Of a stretch of DNA of 64,000 nucleotides, positions 36,068 to 44,283 are shown in pieces; position 1 is the stretch's first letter; each line of letters begins with the position of its first letter. Position numbers and translations under genes: made by a program. Under the pieces are notes generated by a model. The model saw only the letters and a program-made list of their open reading frames with translations, made no database searches and was not told the origin of the DNA. Source of the DNA: Sphingobium sp. EP60837 (lineage in GTDB: Bacteria; Pseudomonadota; Alphaproteobacteria; Sphingomonadales; Sphingomonadaceae). The stretch spans positions 496,001 to 560,000 of the forward strand of contig NZ_CP015986.1 in NCBI RefSeq assembly GCF_001658005.1, written 5' to 3'.

Positions 36068-37389
36068 AGCGATCGCTTCCCATCAGCGCCCGCTGGCTAC
36101 CCGGTCAGTGGCCCGCCGACGCGGCTGGTCGCAAGAATATGGCGCTACTGGTGCAACTGCGCTGGATCGCCATTGCCGGACAGGTCGGCACCATCCTCTT
36201 CGTTCATTGGGGCATGGGCATTAACCTGCCGGTGGCGGCGATGCTGCTGGTGGCGTCGGTGGCCGCCGCCGTGAATGTCGTCAGCTTCGCCGCGCTCCGC
36301 CACCGCACCGATGTCGCCCGCGCCGAACTGTTCCTTGCGCTGCTCTTCGACGTGCTGCTGCTGACCGCGCAGCTTTATCTCAGCGGCGGCGCTACCAACC
36401 CCTTCATCGCGCTTTACCTGCTGCAGGTCGCGCTGGGCGTGGTTCTGCTCGACCGGCTGAGCATCTGGGGAATCGTCCTTATGGCGATGCTCTGCGCCGC
36501 GCTGCTCTCCTTCGTCTACCGCCCGCTGGGTCTCACCGACGCGCTGCAGGGGCATCTTTTCGACTTGCACATCGTCGGCACCTGGATTTGCCTCGCCATG
36601 ATCGCGGTGCTGCTCGTCCTTTTCATGAGCCGCGTGACCGGCAACCTCCAGGCCCGCGAAGCCTATCTCGCCCAGCTGCGCCAGCAGGCAGCGGAGGAAG
36701 AACATATCGTCCGCATGGGCCTTCTGGCCTCCGGGGCCGCCCACGAACTGGGCACCCCCCTCTCCCAGCTCGCGGTCGTGCTGGGCGACTGGCGTCACAT
36801 GCCCGAAATCGCCGCCCATCCGCCCCTCCTCGAAGAGGTCGGGGAGATGCAGGCCGCTGTACAACGCTGTAAGCAGATATTGACTAGCATTCTCATTTCG
36901 TCCGGCGAGGCGCGCGGCGAAGCCCCAGAAATCACTTCAATTCGCTATTTCATTGATGAAATCGCCGAAAGCTGGCGCTCCGCCAATCCCGGAATGCCAC
37001 TCCGCTGCGACTTCGGCCCCCATGATTATCCCCGCATCATCGCCGATCCCGTCATCCGCCAGGCCATCGTCAATCTACTCGACAACGCCCGCGAAGCCGG
37101 CGCCACCTATATCGATCTGCTCGTCGGCCGCGACAGTAGCTCGCTCAACATCGCCGTCCGCGACAATGGCAGCGGCTTTTCCGAACAGATGCTCGCCGAC
37201 TTCGGCAAACCCTACCGCTCCAGCAAGGGCAAGCAGGGCGGCGGCCTCGGCCTCTTCCTCGTGGTCAACGTCGTCCGCAAACTCGGCGGCAGCGTATCAG
37301 CCAGCAACGGCGCCGACGGCGGCGCATTGATCCTGCTCCGCCTGCCCCTCAGCACCGTCGCCTTGGAGGAACCGGCCGATGACAAGTGA
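36064..37389 (+). CDS. regB: redox-sensing histidine kinase, RegB/PrrB/ActS type
   Basis: 441-residue membrane kinase with six helices. GGATNPF at residues 108-114 is the quinone-binding motif of RegB; His227 in GAAHELGTPL is the phosphorylation site; Cys269 in VQRCKQIL is at the position of the redox-active cysteine of Rhodobacter RegB. The HATPase has NLLDNARE, DNGSGF and GGGLGLFLV. It senses the ubiquinone and redox state. Coupling to a quinol oxidase operon makes physiological sense. The start overlaps surf1 (ATGA). Confidence 0.95.
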   Translation: MKRSLPISARWLPGQWPADAAGRKNMALLVQLRWIAIAGQVGTILFVHWGMGINLPVAAMLLVASVAAAVNVVSFAALRHRTDVARAELFLALLFDVLLLTAQLYLSGGATNPFIALYLLQVALGVVLLDRLSIWGIVLMAMLCAALLSFVYRPLGLTDALQGHLFDLHIVGTWICLAMIAVLLVLFMSRVTGNLQAREAYLAQLRQQAAEEEHIVRMGLLASGAAHELGTPLSQLAVVLGDWRHMPEIAAHPPLLEEVGEMQAAVQRCKQILTSILISSGEARGEAPEITSIRYFIDEIAESWRSANPGMPLRCDFGPHDYPRIIADPVIRQAIVNLLDNAREAGATYIDLLVGRDSSSLNIAVRDNGSGFSEQMLADFGKPYRSSKGKQGGGLGLFLVVNVVRKLGGSVSASNGADGGALILLRLPLSTVALEEPADDK

Positions 37390-37912
37390 CAGGGTCCTCG
37401 TCCTGGTCGAGGATGACGAAGCCTTCGCCAAGACCCTTAAGCGATCCTTCGAACGACGCGGCTATCAGGTCCTGACCGCCGACAGCCACGCAGCGCTTCT
37501 CTCTCTGCTCGAAGAGCATAAACCTGGCTATGCGGTCGTCGATCTGAAGCTGGGGCCGGAATCGGGATTGGTTTGCGTCCAGACGCTCCACGCCCATGAT
37601 CCCGACATGTTGATTGTCGTGCTGACCGGCTTCGCCAGCATCGCGACCGCCGTGGAAGCGATCAAGCTCGGCGCATCCCATTATCTCGCCAAGCCATCCA
37701 ATACCGACGACATCGAAGCCGCCTTCGCCCGTTCGTCAGGCGATCCGTCAACGCCCCTCGCCCCCCGCCCGACGTCGATCAAGACGCTGGAGTGGGAGCA
37801 TATCCACGAAGTTCTGAAAGACAGCGACTTCAACATTTCGGAAGCGGCACGCCGCCTCGGCATGCACCGCCGCACCCTGGCGCGAAAGCTGGCCAAGCGG
37901 CAGGTGGGCTGA
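37379..37912 (+). CDS. regA: response regulator, RegA/PrrA/ActR type
   Basis: 177-residue regulator: receiver with acidic EDDE, phospho-acceptor Asp55 in AVVDLKLG, Thr in VLTGFAS and Lys in YLAKPS; then a linker rich in Pro and a C-terminal Fis-type helix-turn-helix (FNISEAARRLGMHRRTLARK), nearly the fixed RegA sequence. Partner of regB, which it overlaps by 11 bases. It would control respiration, and in related species carbon and nitrogen fixation or photosynthesis genes, in response to oxygen. Confidence 0.95.
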   Translation: MTSDRVLVLVEDDEAFAKTLKRSFERRGYQVLTADSHAALLSLLEEHKPGYAVVDLKLGPESGLVCVQTLHAHDPDMLIVVLTGFASIATAVEAIKLGASHYLAKPSNTDDIEAAFARSSGDPSTPLAPRPTSIKTLEWEHIHEVLKDSDFNISEAARRLGMHRRTLARKLAKRQVG

Positions 37913-37924
37913 TCATGTTTCAGG

Positions 37925-37998
37925 TGGAGCGGGTGAAGGGAATCGAACCCTCGTCGTAAGCTTGGGAAGCTTCTGCTCTGCCATTGAGCTACACCCGC
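37925..37998 (-). tRNA. tRNA-Gly (CCC)
   Basis: Cloverleaf on the minus strand: acceptor GCGGGTG/CACCCGC, D-stem GCTC/GAGC, anticodon loop TTCCCAA (anticodon CCC), T-arm GAGGG TTCGATT CCCTT, discriminator T and encoded CCA. The outermost anticodon-stem pair is a G-A mismatch. It ends 12 bases past the regA stop, on the opposite strand. Confidence 0.94.
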
Positions 37999-38117
37999 GC
38001 GCTGCGAGCGGGATTAGCGGCTGTCCCGGACAACGTCAACGACCTCTCCGCAGCGCAAAAATATACTCTAGTTTATAGCTGGCTATGCCTCACGCCGGTA
38101 CAAACGGCCTATCCTGT

Positions 38118-38142
38118 GGAACGATCAACCAGGCGGCGTGTT
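38118..38142 (+). promoter_or_regulatory. EcfG-like promoter upstream of the PAS hybrid kinase
   Basis: GGAAC (38118-38122), 16 bases, TGTT (38139-38142): one mismatch to the GGAAC-N16-CGTT consensus. It points at the kinase gene starting 40 bases further on, giving a plausible leader of about 30 bases. Predicted from sequence only. Confidence 0.35.
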
Positions 38143-38181
38143 GAGAAGTTTCAAGAAGATAAAATATCAAATGGGGATTTT

Positions 38182-40152
38182 ATGAGCACGGCGGCGCCGG
38201 AGAACTCTGGAAACCGCTTCGAGTTGCTTGTCCAGAGCGTTACAGATTACGCCATCTACATGCTTTCCAAGAACGGCACGGTCGTCAGTTGGAATGCGGG
38301 CGCACGCCGGTTCAAGGGATATGAAGCGGACGAGATTGTCGGCGAACACTTCTCCCGCTTCTACACGCCCGAGGATCGTGCCGCCGGCATTCCTGCGCTT
38401 GCCCTGGACACCGCCGAACGCGAAGGCCGCTTCGAAGCCGAAGGCTGGCGCGTGCGAAAGGACGGCACTCATTTCTGGGCCAATGTAGTCATCGATCCCA
38501 TTCGCGATTCGACTGGCAAATTGATCGGCTTCGCCAAGGTGACGCGCGACCTGACCGAGCGGCGGCTGGCGCAGGAGGCGCTGCGGGCGAGCGAGGAGCG
38601 CTTCCGGCTGCTGGTCGAAAGCGTCACCGATTATGCGATCTATATGCTGGATCCGGTGGGCACGATCACCAGTTGGAACCCAGGCGCGCAACGCTTCAAA
38701 GGCTACACCGCAGACGAGATCCTGGGCCTAAATTTCTCCCGCTTCTATTCCGAAGAGGACCGGATGGCAGGCGTCCCGTCCCGCGCCCTCGAAACGGCAT
38801 CAAGGGAAGGCCGGTTCGAAGCGGAAGGCTGGCGCATCCGCAAGGATGGCTCGCGCTTCTGGGCCAGTGTCGTTATCGACTCTATCCGCAATCCCATGGG
38901 CACCCTGATCGGCTTCGCCAAGATCACGCGCGACCTCACCGAACGGCGCGAAGCTCAGTTGGCGTTGGAGGAAGCCCGCGAGGCCATATTCCAATCGCAG
39001 AAGATGGATGCGATCGGGAAGCTTACCGGCGGCGTTGCGCATGATTTCAATAATCTGCTGGCCGTCATCATGGGCAGTCTCGATCTCGCCAGACAGCGGC
39101 TGCAAACGGGCGCCGACATTTCCCGCTATATCGACAATGCTATGACCGCGGCGGATCGCGGCGCCATCCTTACCCAACGCATGCTGGCTTTCGCGCGCAA
39201 GCAAGAATTGAAATTGCGCAACGTCGATTGCCCAGCATTGGTACGCAATATGGCGGGCCTGTTGAAATCAACCCTCGGCTCGACCGTGACGATCGAAACC
39301 CGCTTCCCTCTCATCCTCAACGCGGCCCATGCAGACCCGGCTCAGCTGGAGCTGGCGTTGCTGAACCTTGCGGTCAATGCGCGGGACGCAATGCCAGAGG
39401 GCGGGCGGATCATCATCGAGGGGATGGAAGCCCATCTGCAGGCTGAACAACGCCCTGATCTCGGAACGGGCGATTATGTTCGCCTGTCCGTCATCGACGA
39501 GGGCGAAGGCATGGATGAAGCGACGCTGTCCCGCGCCCGCGAGCCGTTCTTCACAACGAAGGGCGTGGGCAAAGGAACGGGGCTCGGCTTGTCGATGGTG
39601 CATGGTTTCGCCCAGCAGTGCGGTGGGTCGTTGACCATTTCGAGCGAACCGGGTCAGGGAACGACGGTATCGCTGTGGTTGCCGGTCGCAACCGCTTCGG
39701 ACGAACCATTGGACGAGGCTGAAAGCCAGGCCCAAGCTCCATGTCCGCTAAGCGATCAGCCACTGGTCATCCTGGCCGTCGACGACGACGATCTGGTACT
39801 GACAAATACCGCAGGAATGCTCGAAGAGCTTGGCCACACCGTGTTTCAGGCGGCATCGGGCGCAGATGCCCTTCGCGTGTTGGGCGAGGGCGAAGTCGAT
39901 CTGGTCATCACCGATCATGCCATGCCGCAAATGACCGGCGCGCAACTGGCCGACGCTCTGGACGAAAGCCACCCCGGCCTGCCCGTGATCATCATCACCG
40001 GCTATGCCGAACTCCCGCCCCATGCCACGAAGCGGCTGCGCCTCGACAAACCTTTTAAGCAGGCCGATCTCGCCCGCATCGTTTCTCTCGCCCGGCTGAA
40101 CCGCAGCGGCGAGCGACTGACCCCCGTCCCAGGGCGAGCCCCCCGGTTTTGA
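38182..40152 (+). CDS. hybrid sensor histidine kinase with two tandem PAS domains
   Basis: 656-residue soluble protein. Two nearly identical PAS-PAC units (about residues 12-135 and 136-258) come first, each with SVTDYAIYML and LIGFAK.TRDLTERR. Then HisKA with GGVAHDFNNLLAVIMG (His phospho-acceptor), HATPase with NLAVNARDAM and GTGLGLSMVHGFAQ, and a C-terminal receiver with DDDD, phospho-acceptor Asp in LVITDHAMP and Lys in LDKPFK. No output domain, so phosphate would pass to another protein. ATG at 38182 has GGGGA upstream; the open frame continues to 37984 through the tRNA region and is not used. Confidence 0.93.
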   Translation: MSTAAPENSGNRFELLVQSVTDYAIYMLSKNGTVVSWNAGARRFKGYEADEIVGEHFSRFYTPEDRAAGIPALALDTAEREGRFEAEGWRVRKDGTHFWANVVIDPIRDSTGKLIGFAKVTRDLTERRLAQEALRASEERFRLLVESVTDYAIYMLDPVGTITSWNPGAQRFKGYTADEILGLNFSRFYSEEDRMAGVPSRALETASREGRFEAEGWRIRKDGSRFWASVVIDSIRNPMGTLIGFAKITRDLTERREAQLALEEAREAIFQSQKMDAIGKLTGGVAHDFNNLLAVIMGSLDLARQRLQTGADISRYIDNAMTAADRGAILTQRMLAFARKQELKLRNVDCPALVRNMAGLLKSTLGSTVTIETRFPLILNAAHADPAQLELALLNLAVNARDAMPEGGRIIIEGMEAHLQAEQRPDLGTGDYVRLSVIDEGEGMDEATLSRAREPFFTTKGVGKGTGLGLSMVHGFAQQCGGSLTISSEPGQGTTVSLWLPVATASDEPLDEAESQAQAPCPLSDQPLVILAVDDDDLVLTNTAGMLEELGHTVFQAASGADALRVLGEGEVDLVITDHAMPQMTGAQLADALDESHPGLPVIIITGYAELPPHATKRLRLDKPFKQADLARIVSLARLNRSGERLTPVPGRAPRF

Positions 40153-40233
40153 CCAGGGCGCCATCCATTCTCCTCCCGTTTTGGCACGAACGTTGACCGC
40201 TCTCTTCATTATGGTCATCAATTTTCTGGAAAA

Positions 40234-40249
40234 AGCTGTTATAACAGCT
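40234..40249. promoter_or_regulatory. 16-bp perfect palindrome upstream of the alpha/beta hydrolase
   Basis: AGCTGTTATAACAGCT is fully self-complementary and lies 43 bases upstream of the hydrolase ATG in an AT-rich stretch with CATAAT close by. This is the expected form and place for a dimeric repressor or activator site. The regulator is unknown; no regulator gene adjoins it. Confidence 0.5.
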
Positions 40250-40292
40250 GTGTCATAATCCCTGTTCAGCATCGCGGAGTCCGCCCGAGGAC

Positions 40293-41213
40293 ATGAACAT
40301 CACGCCTACCTTTTCCGGCCCTTTCGACGATCGTGCGGACATCCTCCCGGCGCCAAGCCCCACTTCGCATTTCTTCACATCGCTTCGTACCCGCCTTCAC
40401 TATATCGATTGGGGCAATCGCTCAGCCCCTACGCTCATCTTGGTTCATGGCGCGCTCGACCATGCTCGCAGCTGGGATTGGACGGCTCGGGCACTGGCGC
40501 GGGATTATCATGTCGTTGTCCCCGATTTGCGCGGCCATGGCGACAGCGCGTGGTCAGCCGAAGGCGCCTATCTGATGGCAGACTTGGTCTATGATCTCGC
40601 ACAACTGGTGGAGCAGTTCGGCCGGGACAAGGTGACGTTGGTCGGCCACTCCCTCGGAGGATCGCTCGTCCTGCGCTATGCAGGGCTTTTTCCGGAGCGC
40701 GTGGAGCGGCTGGTTGCGATCGAGGGGCTGGGCCTCTCGCCTGAGAGCCTCAAGGAGAAATCCTCCCGCCCCGCACCCGATCGCTGGCGGGAATGGATCG
40801 AACACCGCCGCGCAAGCGCTCGGCGGGCGCCCCGGCATTATCCCACGTTGGAGGCTGCCGTCGCCCGCATGAGAGAGCGCAATGACCACCTATCAGTCGA
40901 GCAGGCGCTGCACCTGACTGCGCATGGGGTCAACCGCAACGAAGATGGCAGCTATGGCTGGAAGTTCGATCCCTATTTGCGCAACCTCCCACCGCAAGAC
41001 ATGACGGATAATGATCTGCCCGATTTCTGGCATAGGATCAGTTGTCCCATACTCCTTTGTCTTGGACTGGATAGCTGGGCATCGAACCCCATCAAGGATG
41101 GGCGCGCCGCTTATTTTCAAGACGTTCGACTGGTCGAATTTGCCGAGGCGGGACACTGGCTCCATCACGACCGGTTCGACGCATTTCTCGGGGAATTGCG
41201 CGCCTTCTTATGA
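40293..41213 (+). CDS. alpha/beta hydrolase
   Basis: 306-residue alpha/beta hydrolase. Oxyanion HGALDH, nucleophile elbow GHSLGG (Ser near residue 116), the acid probably in LGLDSW, and His in EAGHWLHHDR. No signal peptide. The sequence resembles epoxide hydrolase or haloalkane-like hydrolases but the substrate is not clear. Convergent with the nitronate monooxygenase with a 6-base overlap. Confidence 0.9.
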   Translation: MNITPTFSGPFDDRADILPAPSPTSHFFTSLRTRLHYIDWGNRSAPTLILVHGALDHARSWDWTARALARDYHVVVPDLRGHGDSAWSAEGAYLMADLVYDLAQLVEQFGRDKVTLVGHSLGGSLVLRYAGLFPERVERLVAIEGLGLSPESLKEKSSRPAPDRWREWIEHRRASARRAPRHYPTLEAAVARMRERNDHLSVEQALHLTAHGVNRNEDGSYGWKFDPYLRNLPPQDMTDNDLPDFWHRISCPILLCLGLDSWASNPIKDGRAAYFQDVRLVEFAEAGHWLHHDRFDAFLGELRAFL

Positions 41214-42140
41214 TCTAAACGCAGAAATTGCCGCCTGATATTCATTCTTTAGTTGCTCGATAAAAGACGCCGCGGGCTGAATGTTTCGGATAGCGCCTAT
41301 TCCTTGGCCAGCGCCCCACACGTCACGCCAAGCTTTCTTGCCGCCCTCAGCGATAGAGCCGAAATCCATGCTCGCTGCCGTCGGCAGTTTGTCCGCGTCC
41401 AGACCGGCGGCCGCGATGCTGGGCCTTAAGTAGTTGCCGTGCACGCCCGTGAAATAGTCGGAATAAACAATCTCAGCCGCACCACTATCCACTATCATCT
41501 GCTTGTAGCCGGGTTCGGCATTTGCCTCCTCCGTCGCGATAAAGGGGGAACCCATATAGGCTAGGTCAGCACCCATCATCCGGGCCGCCGCGATCGATCG
41601 ACCGGTGGCGATCGCTCCTGAAAGGATCAACGGGCCGTCGAACCAGGCACGGATTTCTTCGACAAGGGCGAAAGGAGACAGTGTTCCTGCGTGCCCCCCT
41701 GCCCCTGCCGCCACGGCGATCAAGCCGTCGGCTCCCTTCTCGATCGCCTTCTTGGCAAACATATTGTTGATGACGTCATGCAATACTATCCCGCCATAGC
41801 TGTGGACCGCCTCATTCACCTCTGGCCGTGCGCCAAGCGAGGTTATGACGATAGGCACGCGATATTTGACGCAAAGAGCTAGATCCTCCTGCAGTCGCGC
41901 ATTGGTCTTGTGCACGATGAGGTTGACGGCGAAGGGCGCGTCCCGCTCCGTCAGCTCTTCTCGCAGCTGCCGAAGCCATTGTTTCAAAACGCCCGATGGC
42001 CGCGCGTTGAGCGATGGGAAGGCACCCACGATGCCGGCGCGGCATTGGGCGATCACCAGCGACGGCTGCGAGACGATGAACATCGGCGATGCGATGAGCG
42101 GCAAAGAAAGACGGCCTTCAAGCAGTGCCGGCAAAGTCAT
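41208..42140 (-). CDS. nitronate monooxygenase family flavoprotein
   Basis: 310-residue TIM-barrel FMN enzyme (2-nitropropane dioxygenase family). ASPMFIVSQP at the start, AAGAGGHAGTLSPFALV (with the catalytic-type His) and ILSGAIATGRSIAAARMMGAD with MGSPFIATEE at the FMN phosphate site are typical. It would oxidise alkyl nitronates; some relatives act as enoyl-ACP reductases. ATG at 42140 follows GAAGAAGG; the earlier ATG at 42179 has no support. Confidence 0.9.
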   Translation of the reverse strand: MTLPALLEGRLSLPLIASPMFIVSQPSLVIAQCRAGIVGAFPSLNARPSGVLKQWLRQLREELTERDAPFAVNLIVHKTNARLQEDLALCVKYRVPIVITSLGARPEVNEAVHSYGGIVLHDVINNMFAKKAIEKGADGLIAVAAGAGGHAGTLSPFALVEEIRAWFDGPLILSGAIATGRSIAAARMMGADLAYMGSPFIATEEANAEPGYKQMIVDSGAAEIVYSDYFTGVHGNYLRPSIAAAGLDADKLPTAASMDFGSIAEGGKKAWRDVWGAGQGIGAIRNIQPAASFIEQLKNEYQAAISAFRS

Positions 42141-42248
42141 GGATGAGCCTTCTTCCCGTTGTTCAATCCTCGCTAGCACCAGGCGTGGTCACAACAAAGC
42201 TCAACTTTGCCTTTGAGTATAATATTGAGCCTGCAAAGTCTGGAGGAC

Positions 42249-42593
42249 TCAGTCCCGGACGATCTTGAGCAAACGACGCTCGACAGGGGCCAAAATACCC
42301 TGCAGTTCCGTTCCGCGCTTCAGAATGTCACCCGCTTCCCCCACCAGCGCCCACATGCCCTGGCGATGTCGAAGGGAGGGGCGTTTCTCGATCCGGTATT
42401 CCGGACGTTCGGTAGTCCGGCGAAATGCCGAAAAGACCGCGACATCACGGCCCAGATCGATGGCGTAATCACGCCAGTGACCGGCAGAGACCATACGTCC
42501 ATAGAGGTCCATGATCCGTTGTAGCTCCAGCCGATCGAACCCCGTCTGACCCGCCGTAGTGGCTTGGGACGGGAACGGCGTGACGTTGGTCAT
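42249..42593 (-). CDS. DUF2794 domain-containing protein
   Basis: 114-residue protein matching the alphaproteobacterial DUF2794 family: FDRLELQRIMDLYGRMV, WRDYAIDLGRDVAVFSAFRR and AEYRIEK-like PEYRIEKRPSL. No known function. It overlaps the serine acetyltransferase stop by one base (TGATG) and so is probably translated after it. Confidence 0.87.
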   Translation of the reverse strand: MTNVTPFPSQATTAGQTGFDRLELQRIMDLYGRMVSAGHWRDYAIDLGRDVAVFSAFRRTTERPEYRIEKRPSLRHRQGMWALVGEAGDILKRGTELQGILAPVERRLLKIVRD

Positions 42594-43312
42594 CAGCCGC
42601 GACCACGCTCCCGAAACAAGGGGATGTCGTCATCCGGGCCGATATTCTTGCCACCCCTCTGCTCGATGAGCTCCGCCAGCCGCTTTTGCAGGTGCTCCAT
42701 CTCCGCCTGAAGTTGCTCCAGCTTGTGCTTGTCCGGATCGTAGCAGTCGGTGCAAGGGGTGCCATAAGGCAGGAAATCGCGCTGATAGGCTGTGACGTCC
42801 ACCAACATCTGACGTGCCGGGATACCCACCATGGTAGCGCCTTCAGGCACATTCTTCGTTACCACCGCGTTCGCCCCGATGCGGGCGCGCGAACCGACAT
42901 GAACAGGTCCCAATATCTGCGCACCCGATCCAACGATCACCCCGTCTGCCAAGGTGGGGTGACGCTTGCCAGCAATGCCGTTCGCAGGATCAGTACCGCC
43001 CAGCGTGACATTCTGATAAAGGGTGACGTCATCGCCGACCTCCGCAGTTTCCCCAATCACGGTAAAACCATGGTCGATAAAGAAGCGCTTGCCGATGCGG
43101 GCACCCGGATGGATGTCGTTGCCCGTCAGAAATCGTGAAAGGTGATTGACTGCACGGGCCAAGAAATACAGTCGCACATTATAGAGGCGGTGCGCGACGC
43201 GATGGAAGCCAAGCGACCATACCCCAGGATAAAGCAGGATTTCCGCCCGCGAGCGCGGCGCGGGGTCACGCGACTTGACCGAGTCCAGATAAGCAACAAG
43301 ATTGCGGAACAT
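42593..43312 (-). CDS. cysE: serine O-acetyltransferase (EpsC/CysE type)
   Basis: 239-residue left-handed beta-helix acetyltransferase making O-acetylserine for cysteine synthesis. Hexapeptide repeats run from DIHPGARIGKRFFIDHG to VVTKNVPEGATMVGIPAR; His in FIDHGFTVIGE is catalytic; LYQNVTLGGT is typical. A Lys/Gln/Glu-rich C-terminal helix follows. Divergent from the TSUP exporter, which may handle sulfur compounds. Confidence 0.93.
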   Translation of the reverse strand: MFRNLVAYLDSVKSRDPAPRSRAEILLYPGVWSLGFHRVAHRLYNVRLYFLARAVNHLSRFLTGNDIHPGARIGKRFFIDHGFTVIGETAEVGDDVTLYQNVTLGGTDPANGIAGKRHPTLADGVIVGSGAQILGPVHVGSRARIGANAVVTKNVPEGATMVGIPARQMLVDVTAYQRDFLPYGTPCTDCYDPDKHKLEQLQAEMEHLQKRLAELIEQRGGKNIGPDDDIPLFRERGRG

Positions 43313-43470
43313 GCAAACGGCCCCTGAAAACCGAACCTACCCTACATAGGCGCATAGGGATGAGTTTTCCAGATAGCGGCTATTTCGGCTTCTTACCATA
43401 AAACAGAATGTTTCTTGGCGGCCTTTGATATACCAATCAAGGCGGTAGACAATCAACCAGAGGCCCGTGA

Positions 43471-44244
43471 ATGACCGATCCCATCCTCGCCCATCTTGGC
43501 GATCTTCTACCCTTCATTCTGATCGGCTTCGGGGCCCAGATGATCGATGGCGCGCTCGGCATGGCCTATGGGGTCATTTCCAGCACCTTGTTGCTGGCGC
43601 TGGGGGTGCCTCCAAGCAGGGCATCCGCGAGCGTCCACGCGGCGGAAACCTTCACCACCGCGGTATCTGCGCTCAGCCACATTGCGCACCGCAATGTCGA
43701 TTGGCGGCTGTTTGCGCGCCTCATTATTCCTGGCGTGATCGGCGGCGTCGCAGGCGCCTACATTCTGTCGAACATTGACGGTTCGATCATCAAGCCCTTC
43801 GTGCAGCTCTATCTCACAGGGATTGGCGTCTATCTGATCTGGCGGGGCTTTCATTTCCCCCCTCATGCACGCGATCCTAAATGGGTAGCTCCGCTTGGCC
43901 TGGTCGGCGGCTTCATGGACGCAACCGGAGGCGGCGGCTGGGGGCCTATCGTGACGTCCAACCTGCTCCTTCAAGGGTCCAGCCCGCGTCACACGATCGG
44001 TACGGTGAACACGGTCGAATTCGTGCTGACCTTCGCTATCAGTCTCACCTTCATCCTGCATTTGGGCTGGCAGGCCTTTACGACTTACACTGTCGGCCTC
44101 TTGCTGGGCGGCGTCATTGCTGCGCCCTTCGGCGCGATGTTGGCCCGCCATGTCGCACCACGCGTGCTATTCACTGCAGTGGGCACGATCCTGACCGTCA
44201 CCTCACTGTTCGGCGTCGCCAAATGGCTTGGATATATCGGCTAA
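43471..44244 (+). CDS. TSUP family (TauE/SafE) transporter
   Basis: 257-residue inner-membrane protein with about eight helices; the repeated motifs GFGAQMIDGALGMAYGV and GLVGGFMDATGGGGWGPI are the signature of the sulfite/sulfonate exporter family. Its place beside cysE suggests a sulfur compound as substrate, but other anions are possible. It is 39 bases upstream of oxyR and may be co-transcribed with it. Confidence 0.9.
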   Translation: MTDPILAHLGDLLPFILIGFGAQMIDGALGMAYGVISSTLLLALGVPPSRASASVHAAETFTTAVSALSHIAHRNVDWRLFARLIIPGVIGGVAGAYILSNIDGSIIKPFVQLYLTGIGVYLIWRGFHFPPHARDPKWVAPLGLVGGFMDATGGGGWGPIVTSNLLLQGSSPRHTIGTVNTVEFVLTFAISLTFILHLGWQAFTTYTVGLLLGGVIAAPFGAMLARHVAPRVLFTAVGTILTVTSLFGVAKWLGYIG

Positions 44245-44283
44245 CGCTCTTATCTTCGGCTTTCTAATCGAGAAAGGCGATCA

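Noticed and set aside
42195..42240. AT-rich stretch with GCTCAA/TTGAGC arms before the nitronate monooxygenase
   Set aside because: A promoter is likely there, but the -35/-10 spacing does not fit and the 20-base spacer between the arms makes the repeat unconvincing.
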